Assembly: GCF_017355855.1 (NCBI RefSeq)
Contig: NZ_JAFEWD010000008.1
Span: 148,901 to 212,900, forward strand
Direction: 5' to 3'
DNA length: 64,000 bases
From: Pedobacter sp. SYSU D00535
Lineage (GTDB): Bacteria; Bacteroidota; Bacteroidia; Sphingobacteriales; Sphingobacteriaceae
A program made the position numbers and the translations under genes. Below, in pieces: positions 35,716-45,344 of the stretch (position 1 is its first letter; every line of letters starts with the position of its first letter). The notes under the pieces were generated by a model that did not search any database, was not told the DNA's origin, and saw only the letters and a program-made list of their open reading frames with translations.

Positions 35716-38700
35716 ATGAACATGAAAAGGAATAAGCTTAGAGAACTAATACCCATTGTTCTAATGGTACTTTCCCTGCTGGGAACGGGCCATCTGACTT
35801 TCGCACAAGGTGTGAGAATAATAAAGGGAACGGTTACCGATGAAAACGGGGAGGCTCTTCCCGGGGCCTCTGTTGTTGCAAAAGGAACAAAGGCAGCCAC
35901 TACTACCAATATTGAGGGGCAGTATACCATTAACGTTCCGGAAGGAGCATCGACCCTGGTGTTCACCTTCATCGGGATGGAGGCGCAAGAAGTTGCAATA
36001 GGAAACAGTGCAACGATTAACATACGCTTAAGAACTACTGCTACGGCCCTCAATGATGTGGTAGTGGTCGGTTACGGAACACAGCGGAAATCTGATCTCA
36101 CCGGAGCAGTGCAACGCGTGTCACGTGAAGATCTGATTCGCGAGGCTCCAACCAATGTCCTGCAGGCAATGCAAGGGAAGATGGCCGGTGTCACCGTTAC
36201 GCAAAGCGAGGGTGCCCCAGGAGCGGGAATCAACATTCGCGTACGCGGTACCAACTCCTTTCAAGGAACATCCGAGCCACTTTATGTAATTGACGGTATT
36301 CCGTTCAATAATTCAAGTAGTGCTGCACCCTCCTCCATGTTAGCTGAAGAAAAGCAGTCGATCAACGCACTGGCTTTCATAAATCCAAGTGATATCGAAT
36401 CCATTGATGTGCTGAAGGATGCCTCGGCTACTGCTATTTATGGATCAAGAGGAGCCAATGGGGTAGTTTTGATTACTACCCGTAAAGGTAAGTCGGGCAA
36501 GGATAAGCTGGAGTTCAACCTGGTTTCCGGGGTGTCCAGCGTATCGAAGCGTTACAGTATGCTTTCTCCGTACGACTATGCCTTTTACCAGAATCTGGCT
36601 CACCTGAACGCCAACAAATATGCAGGCATGAATTACACGCAGGATCAGCTGCCCTACCCGGGAATGACGGTTACCGGCCCCAATGGTCCGTATTATAAAA
36701 ACGGTCCGGATGATTACGGAAGTCAGACTACCAATTGGCAGGATGACATTTTCCGAAATGGTGTGTATCAAAACTACTCCATGAATGTGTCAGGAGGATC
36801 AGATGCAGGAAACCATAGTATTTCATTCAACTACCTGAATCAGGAAGGAACGATCATCAACTCCAACTACAAGAAGTACGGTCTGAACCTGAACCTAAAT
36901 CGTAACGTTGGCAGAGTATTCACCATTGGAACCAGCACTTCGATTGCCAACTCGGTGAATAACGGTGTTAAAACGAACGTTCAGCGAAGTGATAATGCCG
37001 ACGCAGGGGTGATCCGGGCAGCTTTAACTTTCCCATCCACGATAGACAGCGTGCAGACTTTTGCGGACGCTTCTGCCGGAGGACAGGCATTCTTTATCAC
37101 TAATCCGGTTATTTACTCTAATGATGTATTAAACAGAATAACGAGCCTTAATCTTTTCAGTGCCAACTATATTGAAGCTACCATTACAAAAAATTTAAAG
37201 TTTCGCCAGAATCTGGGCGCCAACCTGGCTTCCAATAACCGCGATCAATACTACCCTAAAACGGTATTTGAGGGATTCAACAGGGGAGGAGCAGGTTTGA
37301 AAGGAGTAGACAGCTGGAATAACATCGCTTCCGAAAGTATGCTAACTTTCAACCAGCAGATTGAGAAGCATAGCATTAATGCCGTGGTAGTCGGAACCTA
37401 TGAGGTGACGAGCTCCTACTGGAGAAATCAGCAGGCTTCGAATTTCCCGACAGAGCTTTTAAGAAATGAAGATTTGAGCTTGGGGCAGAACCAGGCTACA
37501 CCTCAAATGCAACGTTCAAAATCGCAATTGCAGTCGTTTCTGGGAAGGATTAACTATTCATTTGCAGACAAATACTTATTCACGGCGTCTTTCAGACGGG
37601 ACGGTTCAAGCAAGTTTGGAGCGAATAATAAATACGCCAATTTCCCTTCGGCCTCTATAGCCTGGAGAGTGATTAACGAACCGTTTCTGAAAGATAAAAG
37701 TACCTACTTGTCCGATTTGAAATTGCGTTTCAGTTACGGGCAAACCGGAAATCAGGGTATTGCGCCTTATGGTACCCTGGATAAACTCATCAACTATCCT
37801 TACGTACTGGGTGGTGCTCAGGTGGTGGGTATCGGGCCGGATTATTGGAGCGGTCCGGGAAATCCTGATTTGAAATGGGAGACTACGGAGGCGGTTAACC
37901 TCGGTCTGGATCTGGGACTATTTCAAAACAAGCTTACGCTTACCGTGGACGCTTACCACAAGGATACCAAAGATCTGCTCCAGCAGGTTACCGTACCTAC
38001 CTCAACGGGTTTTCCTTTTAAGTTGATAAACGCAGGAAATATCACCAACAGAGGCTTGGAGTTTACGCTAAATGCAGTTCCTTTCAGAACTAAAGATTTC
38101 GATTGGAGCTCTAACTTCAATATTTCCTTCAACAGAAATAGAATAGAAAGTTTGGGCGGAAGCACGGAAAGAAACTTCGCTCCCAATATTTCCACCAACG
38201 ACGCTCCCTTCATTCAAATTCCCGGACGTCCGATAGGGGCTCTTTATGGCTATGTTGAGGACGGCTACTACGACAATGAAGCGGAAGTAAGGAACGATTT
38301 GAGGAATGCCGGATTGAACGATGCCCTGGTAAAAAAGATGATCGGTGAGATCAAATACAAAGATCTGGACGGCGATCCTACTACACTCACCGAGAAAGAT
38401 CGGACCTTTATTGGAAACGTAAATCCCGACTATACACTAGGTTTCTCCAATAACTTCCGGTATAGAAGCTGGGATGCCAGCTTCCTGGTGAATGCCGTAG
38501 TTGGGAACGATATCATCAATATGAACACCCGTTTTATGGGGCTTCCTGGAAATTTTCAAAATATTACTCAGGAGATGTATGAGGGTGCGTGGCAGGAAGG
38601 AGCAGATAATTCAAAAGCCACAGGGCCAAAGATTATTCGCGATTTCTCCAGACAGACAGCCTTCTTCTCCAGACGCTATATCGAAGATGGTTCTTTTGTT

Positions 38701-38925
38701 CGCCTGAAAAACCTGACTATCGGATATAATGTGAAGACCAAACTGGCAGGTATGCAGGGATTGAAGATTTCGGTGATGGCCAATAACCTGTTCACGATCA
38801 CTAAATATACCGGCTATGATCCAGAGGTGAATAGCTATGGAAATCAGGCGGCTTTATCAGGTGTAGACCTTGGCGGTTATCCAAACATCCGTTCGTTCAA
38901 TTTAAATGTTCGTGCTAACTTTTAA
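35716..38925 (+). CDS. SusC/RagA-type TonB-dependent oligosaccharide importer
   Basis: 1069 residues from the ATG at 35716 (a second ATG lies at 35722); a start at 35686 is upstream of the signal peptide and unlikely. Signal peptide, then a carboxypeptidase-regulatory-like domain (IIKGTVTDENGEALPGASVVAKGT), a plug (VVVVGYGTQRKSDLTGAVQRV, then VLKDASATAIYGSRGANGVVLITTRKGKSG) and a large barrel. It forms the outer-membrane pore that pairs with the SusD lid, 11 bp downstream, to import manno-oligosaccharides using TonB energy. No N-terminal STN domain, so it is not a transcription transducer. Confidence 0.97.
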   Translation: MNMKRNKLRELIPIVLMVLSLLGTGHLTFAQGVRIIKGTVTDENGEALPGASVVAKGTKAATTTNIEGQYTINVPEGASTLVFTFIGMEAQEVAIGNSATINIRLRTTATALNDVVVVGYGTQRKSDLTGAVQRVSREDLIREAPTNVLQAMQGKMAGVTVTQSEGAPGAGINIRVRGTNSFQGTSEPLYVIDGIPFNNSSSAAPSSMLAEEKQSINALAFINPSDIESIDVLKDASATAIYGSRGANGVVLITTRKGKSGKDKLEFNLVSGVSSVSKRYSMLSPYDYAFYQNLAHLNANKYAGMNYTQDQLPYPGMTVTGPNGPYYKNGPDDYGSQTTNWQDDIFRNGVYQNYSMNVSGGSDAGNHSISFNYLNQEGTIINSNYKKYGLNLNLNRNVGRVFTIGTSTSIANSVNNGVKTNVQRSDNADAGVIRAALTFPSTIDSVQTFADASAGGQAFFITNPVIYSNDVLNRITSLNLFSANYIEATITKNLKFRQNLGANLASNNRDQYYPKTVFEGFNRGGAGLKGVDSWNNIASESMLTFNQQIEKHSINAVVVGTYEVTSSYWRNQQASNFPTELLRNEDLSLGQNQATPQMQRSKSQLQSFLGRINYSFADKYLFTASFRRDGSSKFGANNKYANFPSASIAWRVINEPFLKDKSTYLSDLKLRFSYGQTGNQGIAPYGTLDKLINYPYVLGGAQVVGIGPDYWSGPGNPDLKWETTEAVNLGLDLGLFQNKLTLTVDAYHKDTKDLLQQVTVPTSTGFPFKLINAGNITNRGLEFTLNAVPFRTKDFDWSSNFNISFNRNRIESLGGSTERNFAPNISTNDAPFIQIPGRPIGALYGYVEDGYYDNEAEVRNDLRNAGLNDALVKKMIGEIKYKDLDGDPTTLTEKDRTFIGNVNPDYTLGFSNNFRYRSWDASFLVNAVVGNDIINMNTRFMGLPGNFQNITQEMYEGAWQEGADNSKATGPKIIRDFSRQTAFFSRRYIEDGSFVRLKNLTIGYNVKTKLAGMQGLKISVMANNLFTITKYTGYDPEVNSYGNQAALSGVDLGGYPNIRSFNLNVRANF

Positions 38926-38936
38926 TCTATCAAGTA

Positions 38937-40559
38937 ATGAATAAGCTTTTAAAATATATAACAATCTCGGCCGGCTGTTTAAGCATCCTGTCTAATACCG
39001 GTTGTGAAAAGGCGCTCGAAGAGGAAGTGTACAGCGCGATCACCCCCGTAAACTTCTACAAAACAGAAGACGATGCCAAAGCTGCCGTGAATTCGGTGTA
39101 CGGCGAGCTTTACACCTTCGACCTGTATATGCAGCCCTTCTGGAACCTTACCTTGCTCGACGACGACCACGTTTCAGGTGCCGACTGGTATCTGGGTGCC
39201 GCCGGTTCGGGCAACCCTCAAAACTACTGGGGAGTATCGAGGCCATGGGTAGGCTGTTACACCATGATCGCACGTGCTAACACCGTGTTGGAGAATGTTT
39301 CCGCAATGACAGGTATCAATGAGGTGATCAAAAATCGGGTTTTAGGCGAAGCGCATTTTCTGAGAGGATTGGCTTATTTTCAGCTGGTTCAATTATACGG
39401 AGAGGTGCCTATTCGTTTAAAGTCCTTAACCGCTGATCCCAATGCAGATGTGCCAAAGTCGTCAGTAAAAGAGGTGTATGATGTGGTGATTGCTGATTTT
39501 AAGGCAGCAGAAGCAAACTTGCTTCCTCCCGGACACACCAGTGTGGGAGAAACAGGCAGGGTGAACAAAGCAGTTGCGCAGGCATTCTTAGCAAAAGCTT
39601 ATCTTACCATGGCATCAGGTTCTGCAAGCAACGTCACCATCATGGTAAAGGGAGGTAATGATAACGTTGCCTATCCGCATACCAAGGAAGTGGTAGCAGG
39701 CCACGAGTCGTTCAACAGCCGCGATTACTTCGATTTAGCAAGGCAAAAGTCGCTGGAGGTGATCGAGACATACAAAAGTACCTACCCGCTTTATCAAAAT
39801 TGGGTGGACGTTTGGAAAAAAGACAACCGGAATAAAGGCGAGCACATGTGGATGCTTCAGTCATTAGCCGGAACGAACTTCACCAATGATCTGCATTCCT
39901 ACTTTTCAGCTCGCTCCCTTTTTGGCATCGGGGCTGTATGGATGACTAACAATCATTACAATAACTACGCAGACCAGGATGAACGTGTGCTTCATGGGGT
40001 AACGCACAATTATCAGGCGAACTGGGGTACCTACTATTTTTATCCGAAAAGGGATGCTGCGAAGTACGAGACGGTGAACGGCGTCACGTATAATAATGAT
40101 GGTAGTGGAGATGAAAAGGCTTTTGTGATCAAGTACAGCGATGTATCTAACCCCGAGCTGGGATCCAGTGATGCTTTTTTTCCGCTGCTTCGTTTTCCCG
40201 AAGTACTGCTGATGTATGCGGAAGCTGAGAATGAGATCAACGGTCCAACTACCGAGGCTTATAAAGCGCTGAATGAGGTTCGTGGTCGGTCAGAAGCAGG
40301 CAATGCGCCGATCGGCATGTCAAAAAATGGATTCAGAGATTATGTGCTGGAAGAGCGGGGTAGAGAATTTGCCCTGGAAAATGCCATCCGTCATTTTGAT
40401 TTGAAGAGATGGGGCATCTATCTGAGTGTGATGAATAAGATCACTTCGCCGCAGAATAACATCAATAAGCAACGCAGCAGAAGAAATCTGTTATTGCCTA
40501 TTCCTCCCGAGGAAATGAATACGAATAAGGCCATTAAAGAAAATAATCTGGGCTGGTAG
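38937..40559 (+). CDS. SusD/RagB-type surface glycan-binding lipoprotein
   Basis: 540 residues. A lipobox (SNTGC) near residue 23 predicts lipidation and surface exposure. The SusD fold is recognised from FYKTEDDAKAAVNSVYGELY, AHFLRGLAYFQLVQLYGEVPI, FPLLRFPEVLLMYAEAENEI and LEERGREFALENAIRHFDLKRWG, ending with LLLPIPPEEMNTN. It acts as a lid that binds the glycan over the SusC pore. Translation is tightly coupled with susC (11 bp gap). Confidence 0.97.
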   Translation: MNKLLKYITISAGCLSILSNTGCEKALEEEVYSAITPVNFYKTEDDAKAAVNSVYGELYTFDLYMQPFWNLTLLDDDHVSGADWYLGAAGSGNPQNYWGVSRPWVGCYTMIARANTVLENVSAMTGINEVIKNRVLGEAHFLRGLAYFQLVQLYGEVPIRLKSLTADPNADVPKSSVKEVYDVVIADFKAAEANLLPPGHTSVGETGRVNKAVAQAFLAKAYLTMASGSASNVTIMVKGGNDNVAYPHTKEVVAGHESFNSRDYFDLARQKSLEVIETYKSTYPLYQNWVDVWKKDNRNKGEHMWMLQSLAGTNFTNDLHSYFSARSLFGIGAVWMTNNHYNNYADQDERVLHGVTHNYQANWGTYYFYPKRDAAKYETVNGVTYNNDGSGDEKAFVIKYSDVSNPELGSSDAFFPLLRFPEVLLMYAEAENEINGPTTEAYKALNEVRGRSEAGNAPIGMSKNGFRDYVLEERGREFALENAIRHFDLKRWGIYLSVMNKITSPQNNINKQRSRRNLLLPIPPEEMNTNKAIKENNLGW

Positions 40560-40581
40560 TATCGCTAACCAATTGTAATAA

Positions 40582-41643
40582 ATGATCATGAAAACGACTT
40601 TTATATTCAATACCCATAGACTCACACAACTAGTTGCCATAGCTGTTCTGGTGGTGCTGGGATTTGCTTCCTGCAAAAAAAATGACGATGGTCCGGAAGC
40701 GGGGATGCCGGTAATAAGTGGCGTCACCAGCTTGCAGAACCGCTCGACAATGTTGGATAAAGCGACCCTTTCCAACTGGATAATGATAAAAGGGCAAAGA
40801 CTGTCCACCACCCAGCGGGTTACTCTGGGCGGCTTGGAGGTAAATATGGCGGAAGTACACGCCAACGATACTTCCATAACTGTGAAAGTACCTGAAGAAC
40901 TTCCCAATGCGAGCAACAACCCGATTGTTGTAGAAACCAAGTTTGGGAGCGTCACCTTTGATTTTACCATTGTGCCCCCACCTCCGGTTGTGAGTAACTT
41001 TGCTCCGCTGTCGGGGTCTCCGGGTGATATTGTAACCATTACTGGTTCTTATCTCGACGGGGTCACTTCTGTGAAGTTCGGTAATACCGAGGCAGAGATC
41101 GTATCCAAAACAAAGACAAAGCTGGAAGTAAAAGTACCTGCCGGCGATAGTAACGGCTTTTTAACTCTGGTATCGGCGGGAGGCACCACTGTTACTGCTT
41201 CTGCGTTTGGCTTCAAAGCAATTATCTACGACGAAGTCTTTAATACTACCTTCGCCGAATGGAACGGCGCCTGGGGCGGTACCACCGCTGATGACGCAAG
41301 CGCTGAAAAAGCTAAACGGGGTACTAAATCCATCAAAATCAGCTATGCAACAGACTGGGAAGGCTGGCAGTTCACCAAAACAGCAGCACCAAGTTTAAGT
41401 GGCTACTCCGCTATCAAACTATCTATTTGGGCACCTGCAGGCTCCACAGGTAAAGTAATCAACCTGGTAGTTAGCCAGGGTTGGGGAACAGCCAAAGCAT
41501 TGACCTTGACCGGAAATCAGTGGAATGACTTTACAGTTCCGCTCTCAGAGCTTGGAAATCCTTCGATACTGAATCACCTGGCCTTGCAAAATACCGGCAA
41601 TGGGGCATTAGTGATTTACGTGGATGATATAGGATTGCTATAA
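40582..41643 (+). CDS. Surface glycan-binding protein with IPT/TIG domains
   Basis: 353 residues with a lipobox (GFASC). Two IPT/TIG immunoglobulin-like domains follow: about 40-115 and about 118-190 (PPVVSNFAPLSGSPGDIVTITG, VKFGNTEAEIVSKTKTKLEVKVP). The C-terminal 160 residues form a beta-rich, carbohydrate-binding-like domain (NTTFAEWNGAWGGTTADD, GTKSIKISYATDWEGWQF, LVIYVDDIGLL) rich in Trp. The position after susCD is that of SusE-type binding proteins. It probably holds mannan at the surface. A strong terminator follows. Confidence 0.88.
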   Translation: MIMKTTFIFNTHRLTQLVAIAVLVVLGFASCKKNDDGPEAGMPVISGVTSLQNRSTMLDKATLSNWIMIKGQRLSTTQRVTLGGLEVNMAEVHANDTSITVKVPEELPNASNNPIVVETKFGSVTFDFTIVPPPPVVSNFAPLSGSPGDIVTITGSYLDGVTSVKFGNTEAEIVSKTKTKLEVKVPAGDSNGFLTLVSAGGTTVTASAFGFKAIIYDEVFNTTFAEWNGAWGGTTADDASAEKAKRGTKSIKISYATDWEGWQFTKTAAPSLSGYSAIKLSIWAPAGSTGKVINLVVSQGWGTAKALTLTGNQWNDFTVPLSELGNPSILNHLALQNTGNGALVIYVDDIGLL

Positions 41644-41655
41644 TTAAGAAAAAAA

Positions 41656-41692
41656 CAGCGGCTATCGTCTCGGGATAGTCGCTGCTTTTTTT
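41656..41692 (+). terminator. Intrinsic terminator after the susCD-binding protein unit
   Basis: An 11-bp stem (CAGCGGCTATC with GATAGTCGCTG, one G:U) is followed by seven T. It separates susCD and the binding protein from the glycosidase genes, which may still get read-through. Confidence 0.88.
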
Positions 41693-41782
41693 CTATAGAA
41701 GGACCTGTCTTGCAGTCCGTTTCGCCGGTTCTCTGGTTCCGGCTTAATTTCCGTGTCATCCACCTTTAAATTGAACTAACAC

Positions 41783-43090
41783 ATGCTTAAATCCAGGCTA
41801 CTATTGCTTATTGTTGCCCTACAGGCAATCACGCTATCCTTAGCTGCGCAAACCCCTTTTGTGAAAGTCCGGAAGAACCAGTTCCTGATCAACGGTAAAC
41901 CCTATTATTTCATGGGCACCAACTATTGGTATGGGGGACTGCTGGCGCTTCAGCAAGATGAAGAACGTGGAAAGGAGCGACTGAAAAAAGAGCTGGACTT
42001 CCTCAAATCGCAAGGAGTAAATAACCTGCGGGTGCTGGTAGGAGCCGAAGGTTTGGGCCAGATAAACGGCGTTCAGCGCGTTAAGCCGGCGCTGCAGCCC
42101 GAACAAGGAAAGTTTGACCTGCGGATTTTAGAAGGCCTCGACTACCTGCTGTTTGAACTTGAAAAACGGGAAATGTACGCCGTACTGTTTCTGAGCAACA
42201 ACTGGGAATGGAGCGGAGGCTTCTTGCAGTATCTCAACTGGAACGGACAGCTGCCAGTCGAAACCATGCAAAAGAAAATGTCCTGGGATGAGCTCCGCGA
42301 TAATACTGCAAAGTTTTACACCTGCAAGCCCTGCCAGGAAGACTTTCAAAAACAGGTCAAACTGGTCCTCAATCACAAGAATAAATACACCAATCGGGCC
42401 TACATCGACGAGCCGGCTATTATGGCTTGGGAAATCGCGAATGAACCGCGCCCCATGCGTCCTTATGCTGCCGAAGATTATAAAAAGTTTATCAAGTCGA
42501 CCTCTCGCCTCATAAAATCGATTGATAAAAACCACCTGCTTACGCTGGGTACGGAGGGAGACCAGGGTACGGAGTCGATGGACCTGTTTAAAGATATTCA
42601 CCAATTGAAGAAGGTGGATTACCTTACCCTGCATATCTGGCCAAAAAACTGGGGATGGTTTCGCGATACAAGCATTACAGATTCGCTGGATCGGGTGATT
42701 GCCCGGAGCAGGGAGTACATCAGAAGGCATGAGCAGATAGCAAACCAATTGCAGAAGCCATTAGTGGTGGAGGAGTTCGGCTTGCCGCGGGATAACCATT
42801 CTTTTAATCCTGCCGGTTCTACCCGCTCCCGGGACAAGTATTTCGCCTCTATTTTCGATGAATGGTTCCGAAGTAAAAAAGAAGCCGGTAGTATAGCCGG
42901 TGTTAACTTCTGGGGCTTTGGCGGTACGGCCCGACCACAACCGCACAAACTATTCTGGGAAGAAGGCGACGATTTCTCGGGCGATCCTCCACAAGAGGAA
43001 CAAGGTCTTAACTCTGTTTTTGATAGCGATGAAAGCACCTGGAAGATGATACGAACATTCTCAAAACCCAATACCACCTTTAGCAAATGA
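41783..43090 (+). CDS. GH5 (subfamily 7-like) endo-beta-mannanase
   Basis: 435 residues with a cleavable signal (ITLSLAAQ). Family GH5 is shown by the acid/base Glu221 in WEIANEPRP and the nucleophile Glu331 in VVEEFGLPRD; FLINGKPYYFMGTNYWYG and LHIWPKNWGWF are typical of the GH5_7 mannanases. It should cleave internal beta-1,4-mannosidic bonds. The stop overlaps the next gene (GH3) in an ATGA, so both are translated together. Confidence 0.94.
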   Translation: MLKSRLLLLIVALQAITLSLAAQTPFVKVRKNQFLINGKPYYFMGTNYWYGGLLALQQDEERGKERLKKELDFLKSQGVNNLRVLVGAEGLGQINGVQRVKPALQPEQGKFDLRILEGLDYLLFELEKREMYAVLFLSNNWEWSGGFLQYLNWNGQLPVETMQKKMSWDELRDNTAKFYTCKPCQEDFQKQVKLVLNHKNKYTNRAYIDEPAIMAWEIANEPRPMRPYAAEDYKKFIKSTSRLIKSIDKNHLLTLGTEGDQGTESMDLFKDIHQLKKVDYLTLHIWPKNWGWFRDTSITDSLDRVIARSREYIRRHEQIANQLQKPLVVEEFGLPRDNHSFNPAGSTRSRDKYFASIFDEWFRSKKEAGSIAGVNFWGFGGTARPQPHKLFWEEGDDFSGDPPQEEQGLNSVFDSDESTWKMIRTFSKPNTTFSK

Positions 43091-45327
43091 AAAAATTAGC
43101 TGTTTTATTTATGGGACTGCTGGTCACCCTGAACCTCCATGCACAGACGACTGGGGATGCGATTGACGCAAAAGTTAAAAGTCTTCTTTCGAAAATGACA
43201 CTGGAGGAGAAGGCCGGACAGATGACCCAGCTGAGTATCGAGGCATTTCTGAAAACCAGCAATGGCAAAGTGATAGAGCCTCATCAGATAGATGAAGTTA
43301 AACTGGCTGAAGCTATTCAGAAGTACAAGGTTGGCTCGATCCTGAACGTCGGAGGAAATGCGCAGACGCTGGAGAATTGGAGAAATCGCATACGCACTAT
43401 CCAGAAATATGCCTTGAAGGAGCGATTGAAGATCCCCGTGCTGTATGGTGTGGATGCAATCCGGGGGAATAATTACACCCTGAACTCGGTAATGTTCCCT
43501 CATCAGATTGCTCAGGCAGCGTCTTTTAATCCCGCTTTAGCAAAAAAGGGAGCTGAAATTACTGCCTACGAAACCCGGGCTTCTTTTGCACCCTGGACCT
43601 TTAGTCCTGTACTCGACTTAGGCCGTCAGCAACTCTGGCCACGTATCTACGAAACATACGGAGAAGATCCCTACCTGGCTGCAACTATTGGCAAAGCTGT
43701 AGTAGATGGTTTTCAGGGAGCCGGACAAATGACCGACAAATACCATGTCGCAGCTTGTTTGAAACATTATATGGGATACAGTATGCCGCTGAGTGGCCAC
43801 GACCGTACGCCGGCCTGGATCCCCGAAAGGGAATTGCGGGAGTATTTTTTGCCTCCATTTGCTGCTTCCATTAAAGGCGGCGCAAAAACCGTGATGATCA
43901 ACAGCGCAGAAATCAACGGAGTTCCTGTTCATGCGGATAAACACATCCTCACGGATATCCTCAAAGATGAGCTGCAGTTTAAGGGCTTTGCGGTGAGCGA
44001 CTGGCAGGATATTCAATACCTCTACCAACGTCATAGAGTTGCAAAAGACAATAAAGAGGCCGTAGCCATGGCGATTAACGCGGGCATTGATATGAGTATG
44101 GTGCCTACAGATTATACCTTTACAGAAGCGCTGATTGAAAATGTGAAGGAAGGAAAGATCCCGATGAGCCGGGTGGATGATGCGGTAAGCCGGATCCTGA
44201 AAGTGAAGTATGAAGTGGGATTATTTGATACTCCTACAGGAAACCCGAAAGACTACCCATTATTCAATAGCCCTGAACATAACAAAGCCAATTATGAAAT
44301 GGCGGCCGAGTGTATTACACTTCTCAAGAATAGCAACAACCTGCTTCCTCTGGCCTCCGGTAAGCGGATCCTGGTTACCGGTCCGGCTGCAAATAGCATG
44401 AGAGCCTTGAACGGAGGATGGAGTCGCACCTGGCAGGGGGAGACCAGTGATGAATTCGAAAAGGATAAGAATACCATCATAGAAGCTATCCGCAATACCT
44501 TTGGTGCTGCCAACGTACTGTATAGCCCGGGAGCAGATTTTGAGAAGGCAAACGCTATTGACGACGCGATAGCCCAGGCCGCCAAAGCAGACGTCATCGT
44601 GTTATGTTTGGGGGAGAACAGTTATACGGAAAACCCGGGAAATATAGATGATCTGAATATTTCGGCTGCACAGATAGAGCTGGCGAATGCGCTGGCTAAA
44701 ACAGGCAAACCAATCGTGCTGGTGTTGGCGGAAGGTCGCCCGAGAATTGTTTCTGCTATAGAACCTTTGACCCAGGCGGTGATACATACGTATCTTCTGG
44801 GAAATGAAGGCGGAAATGTAGTTGCTGACGTATTAATTGGGAAAGTTAACCCTTCAGGAAAGCTGCCTTATACCTATCCCCGGTACGCCAACAGCCTGCA
44901 TAATTACTATCACAAGTACACTGAGATAAAGAAATTTGATGAAGCAGCAGGTTACAACCCGCAGTGGGAATTTGGCTTTGGGTTGAGTTATACCCAATTC
45001 AAGTATTCCAATTTAAAGCTGAGCAGTTCTGCGCTTGCTGCGGATCGCCCTTTAACCGTTTCTGTGGACGTCAGCAATACCGGCAAAGTGGCGGGTAAGG
45101 AGGTTGTGCAATTATATGTGAGCGATTTGGTGGCTTCTATAACCCCAGAGGTGAAACGCCTGAGAGGCTTTGAAAAGATCAGCCTCAATCCGGGAGAAAC
45201 CCGTACGGTCACTTTTCAGATCAACGCATCCGATCTGTCGTTTATCAATGCTCAATTACAACGAGTAACCGAACCGGGCGAATTCACGGTCCGGATTGGA
45301 GACCTGTCTGCTACTGTTAACCTATAA
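43087..45327 (+). CDS. GH3 beta-glycosidase
   Basis: 746 residues, with a signal peptide (LLVTLNLHAQ). Full GH3 architecture: TIM barrel with the nucleophile Asp305 in AVSDWQDI, the KHYMGYS substrate motif, an alpha/beta sandwich and a C-terminal fibronectin-III-like domain (GKVAGKEVVQLYVSDL). GH3 members of this size are beta-glucosidases or sometimes beta-xylosidases; in a glucomannan locus it most likely removes beta-linked glucose from manno-glucan oligosaccharides in the periplasm. Confidence 0.93.
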   Translation: MKKLAVLFMGLLVTLNLHAQTTGDAIDAKVKSLLSKMTLEEKAGQMTQLSIEAFLKTSNGKVIEPHQIDEVKLAEAIQKYKVGSILNVGGNAQTLENWRNRIRTIQKYALKERLKIPVLYGVDAIRGNNYTLNSVMFPHQIAQAASFNPALAKKGAEITAYETRASFAPWTFSPVLDLGRQQLWPRIYETYGEDPYLAATIGKAVVDGFQGAGQMTDKYHVAACLKHYMGYSMPLSGHDRTPAWIPERELREYFLPPFAASIKGGAKTVMINSAEINGVPVHADKHILTDILKDELQFKGFAVSDWQDIQYLYQRHRVAKDNKEAVAMAINAGIDMSMVPTDYTFTEALIENVKEGKIPMSRVDDAVSRILKVKYEVGLFDTPTGNPKDYPLFNSPEHNKANYEMAAECITLLKNSNNLLPLASGKRILVTGPAANSMRALNGGWSRTWQGETSDEFEKDKNTIIEAIRNTFGAANVLYSPGADFEKANAIDDAIAQAAKADVIVLCLGENSYTENPGNIDDLNISAAQIELANALAKTGKPIVLVLAEGRPRIVSAIEPLTQAVIHTYLLGNEGGNVVADVLIGKVNPSGKLPYTYPRYANSLHNYYHKYTEIKKFDEAAGYNPQWEFGFGLSYTQFKYSNLKLSSSALAADRPLTVSVDVSNTGKVAGKEVVQLYVSDLVASITPEVKRLRGFEKISLNPGETRTVTFQINASDLSFINAQLQRVTEPGEFTVRIGDLSATVNL

Positions 45328-45344
45328 ACTAGCCAAGAATAATC

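Noticed and set aside
42128..42748. Long antisense frames within the glycosidase genes (also at 6177-6710 and 7879-8490)
   Set aside because: They lie wholly inside well-identified genes on the other strand; no family features.
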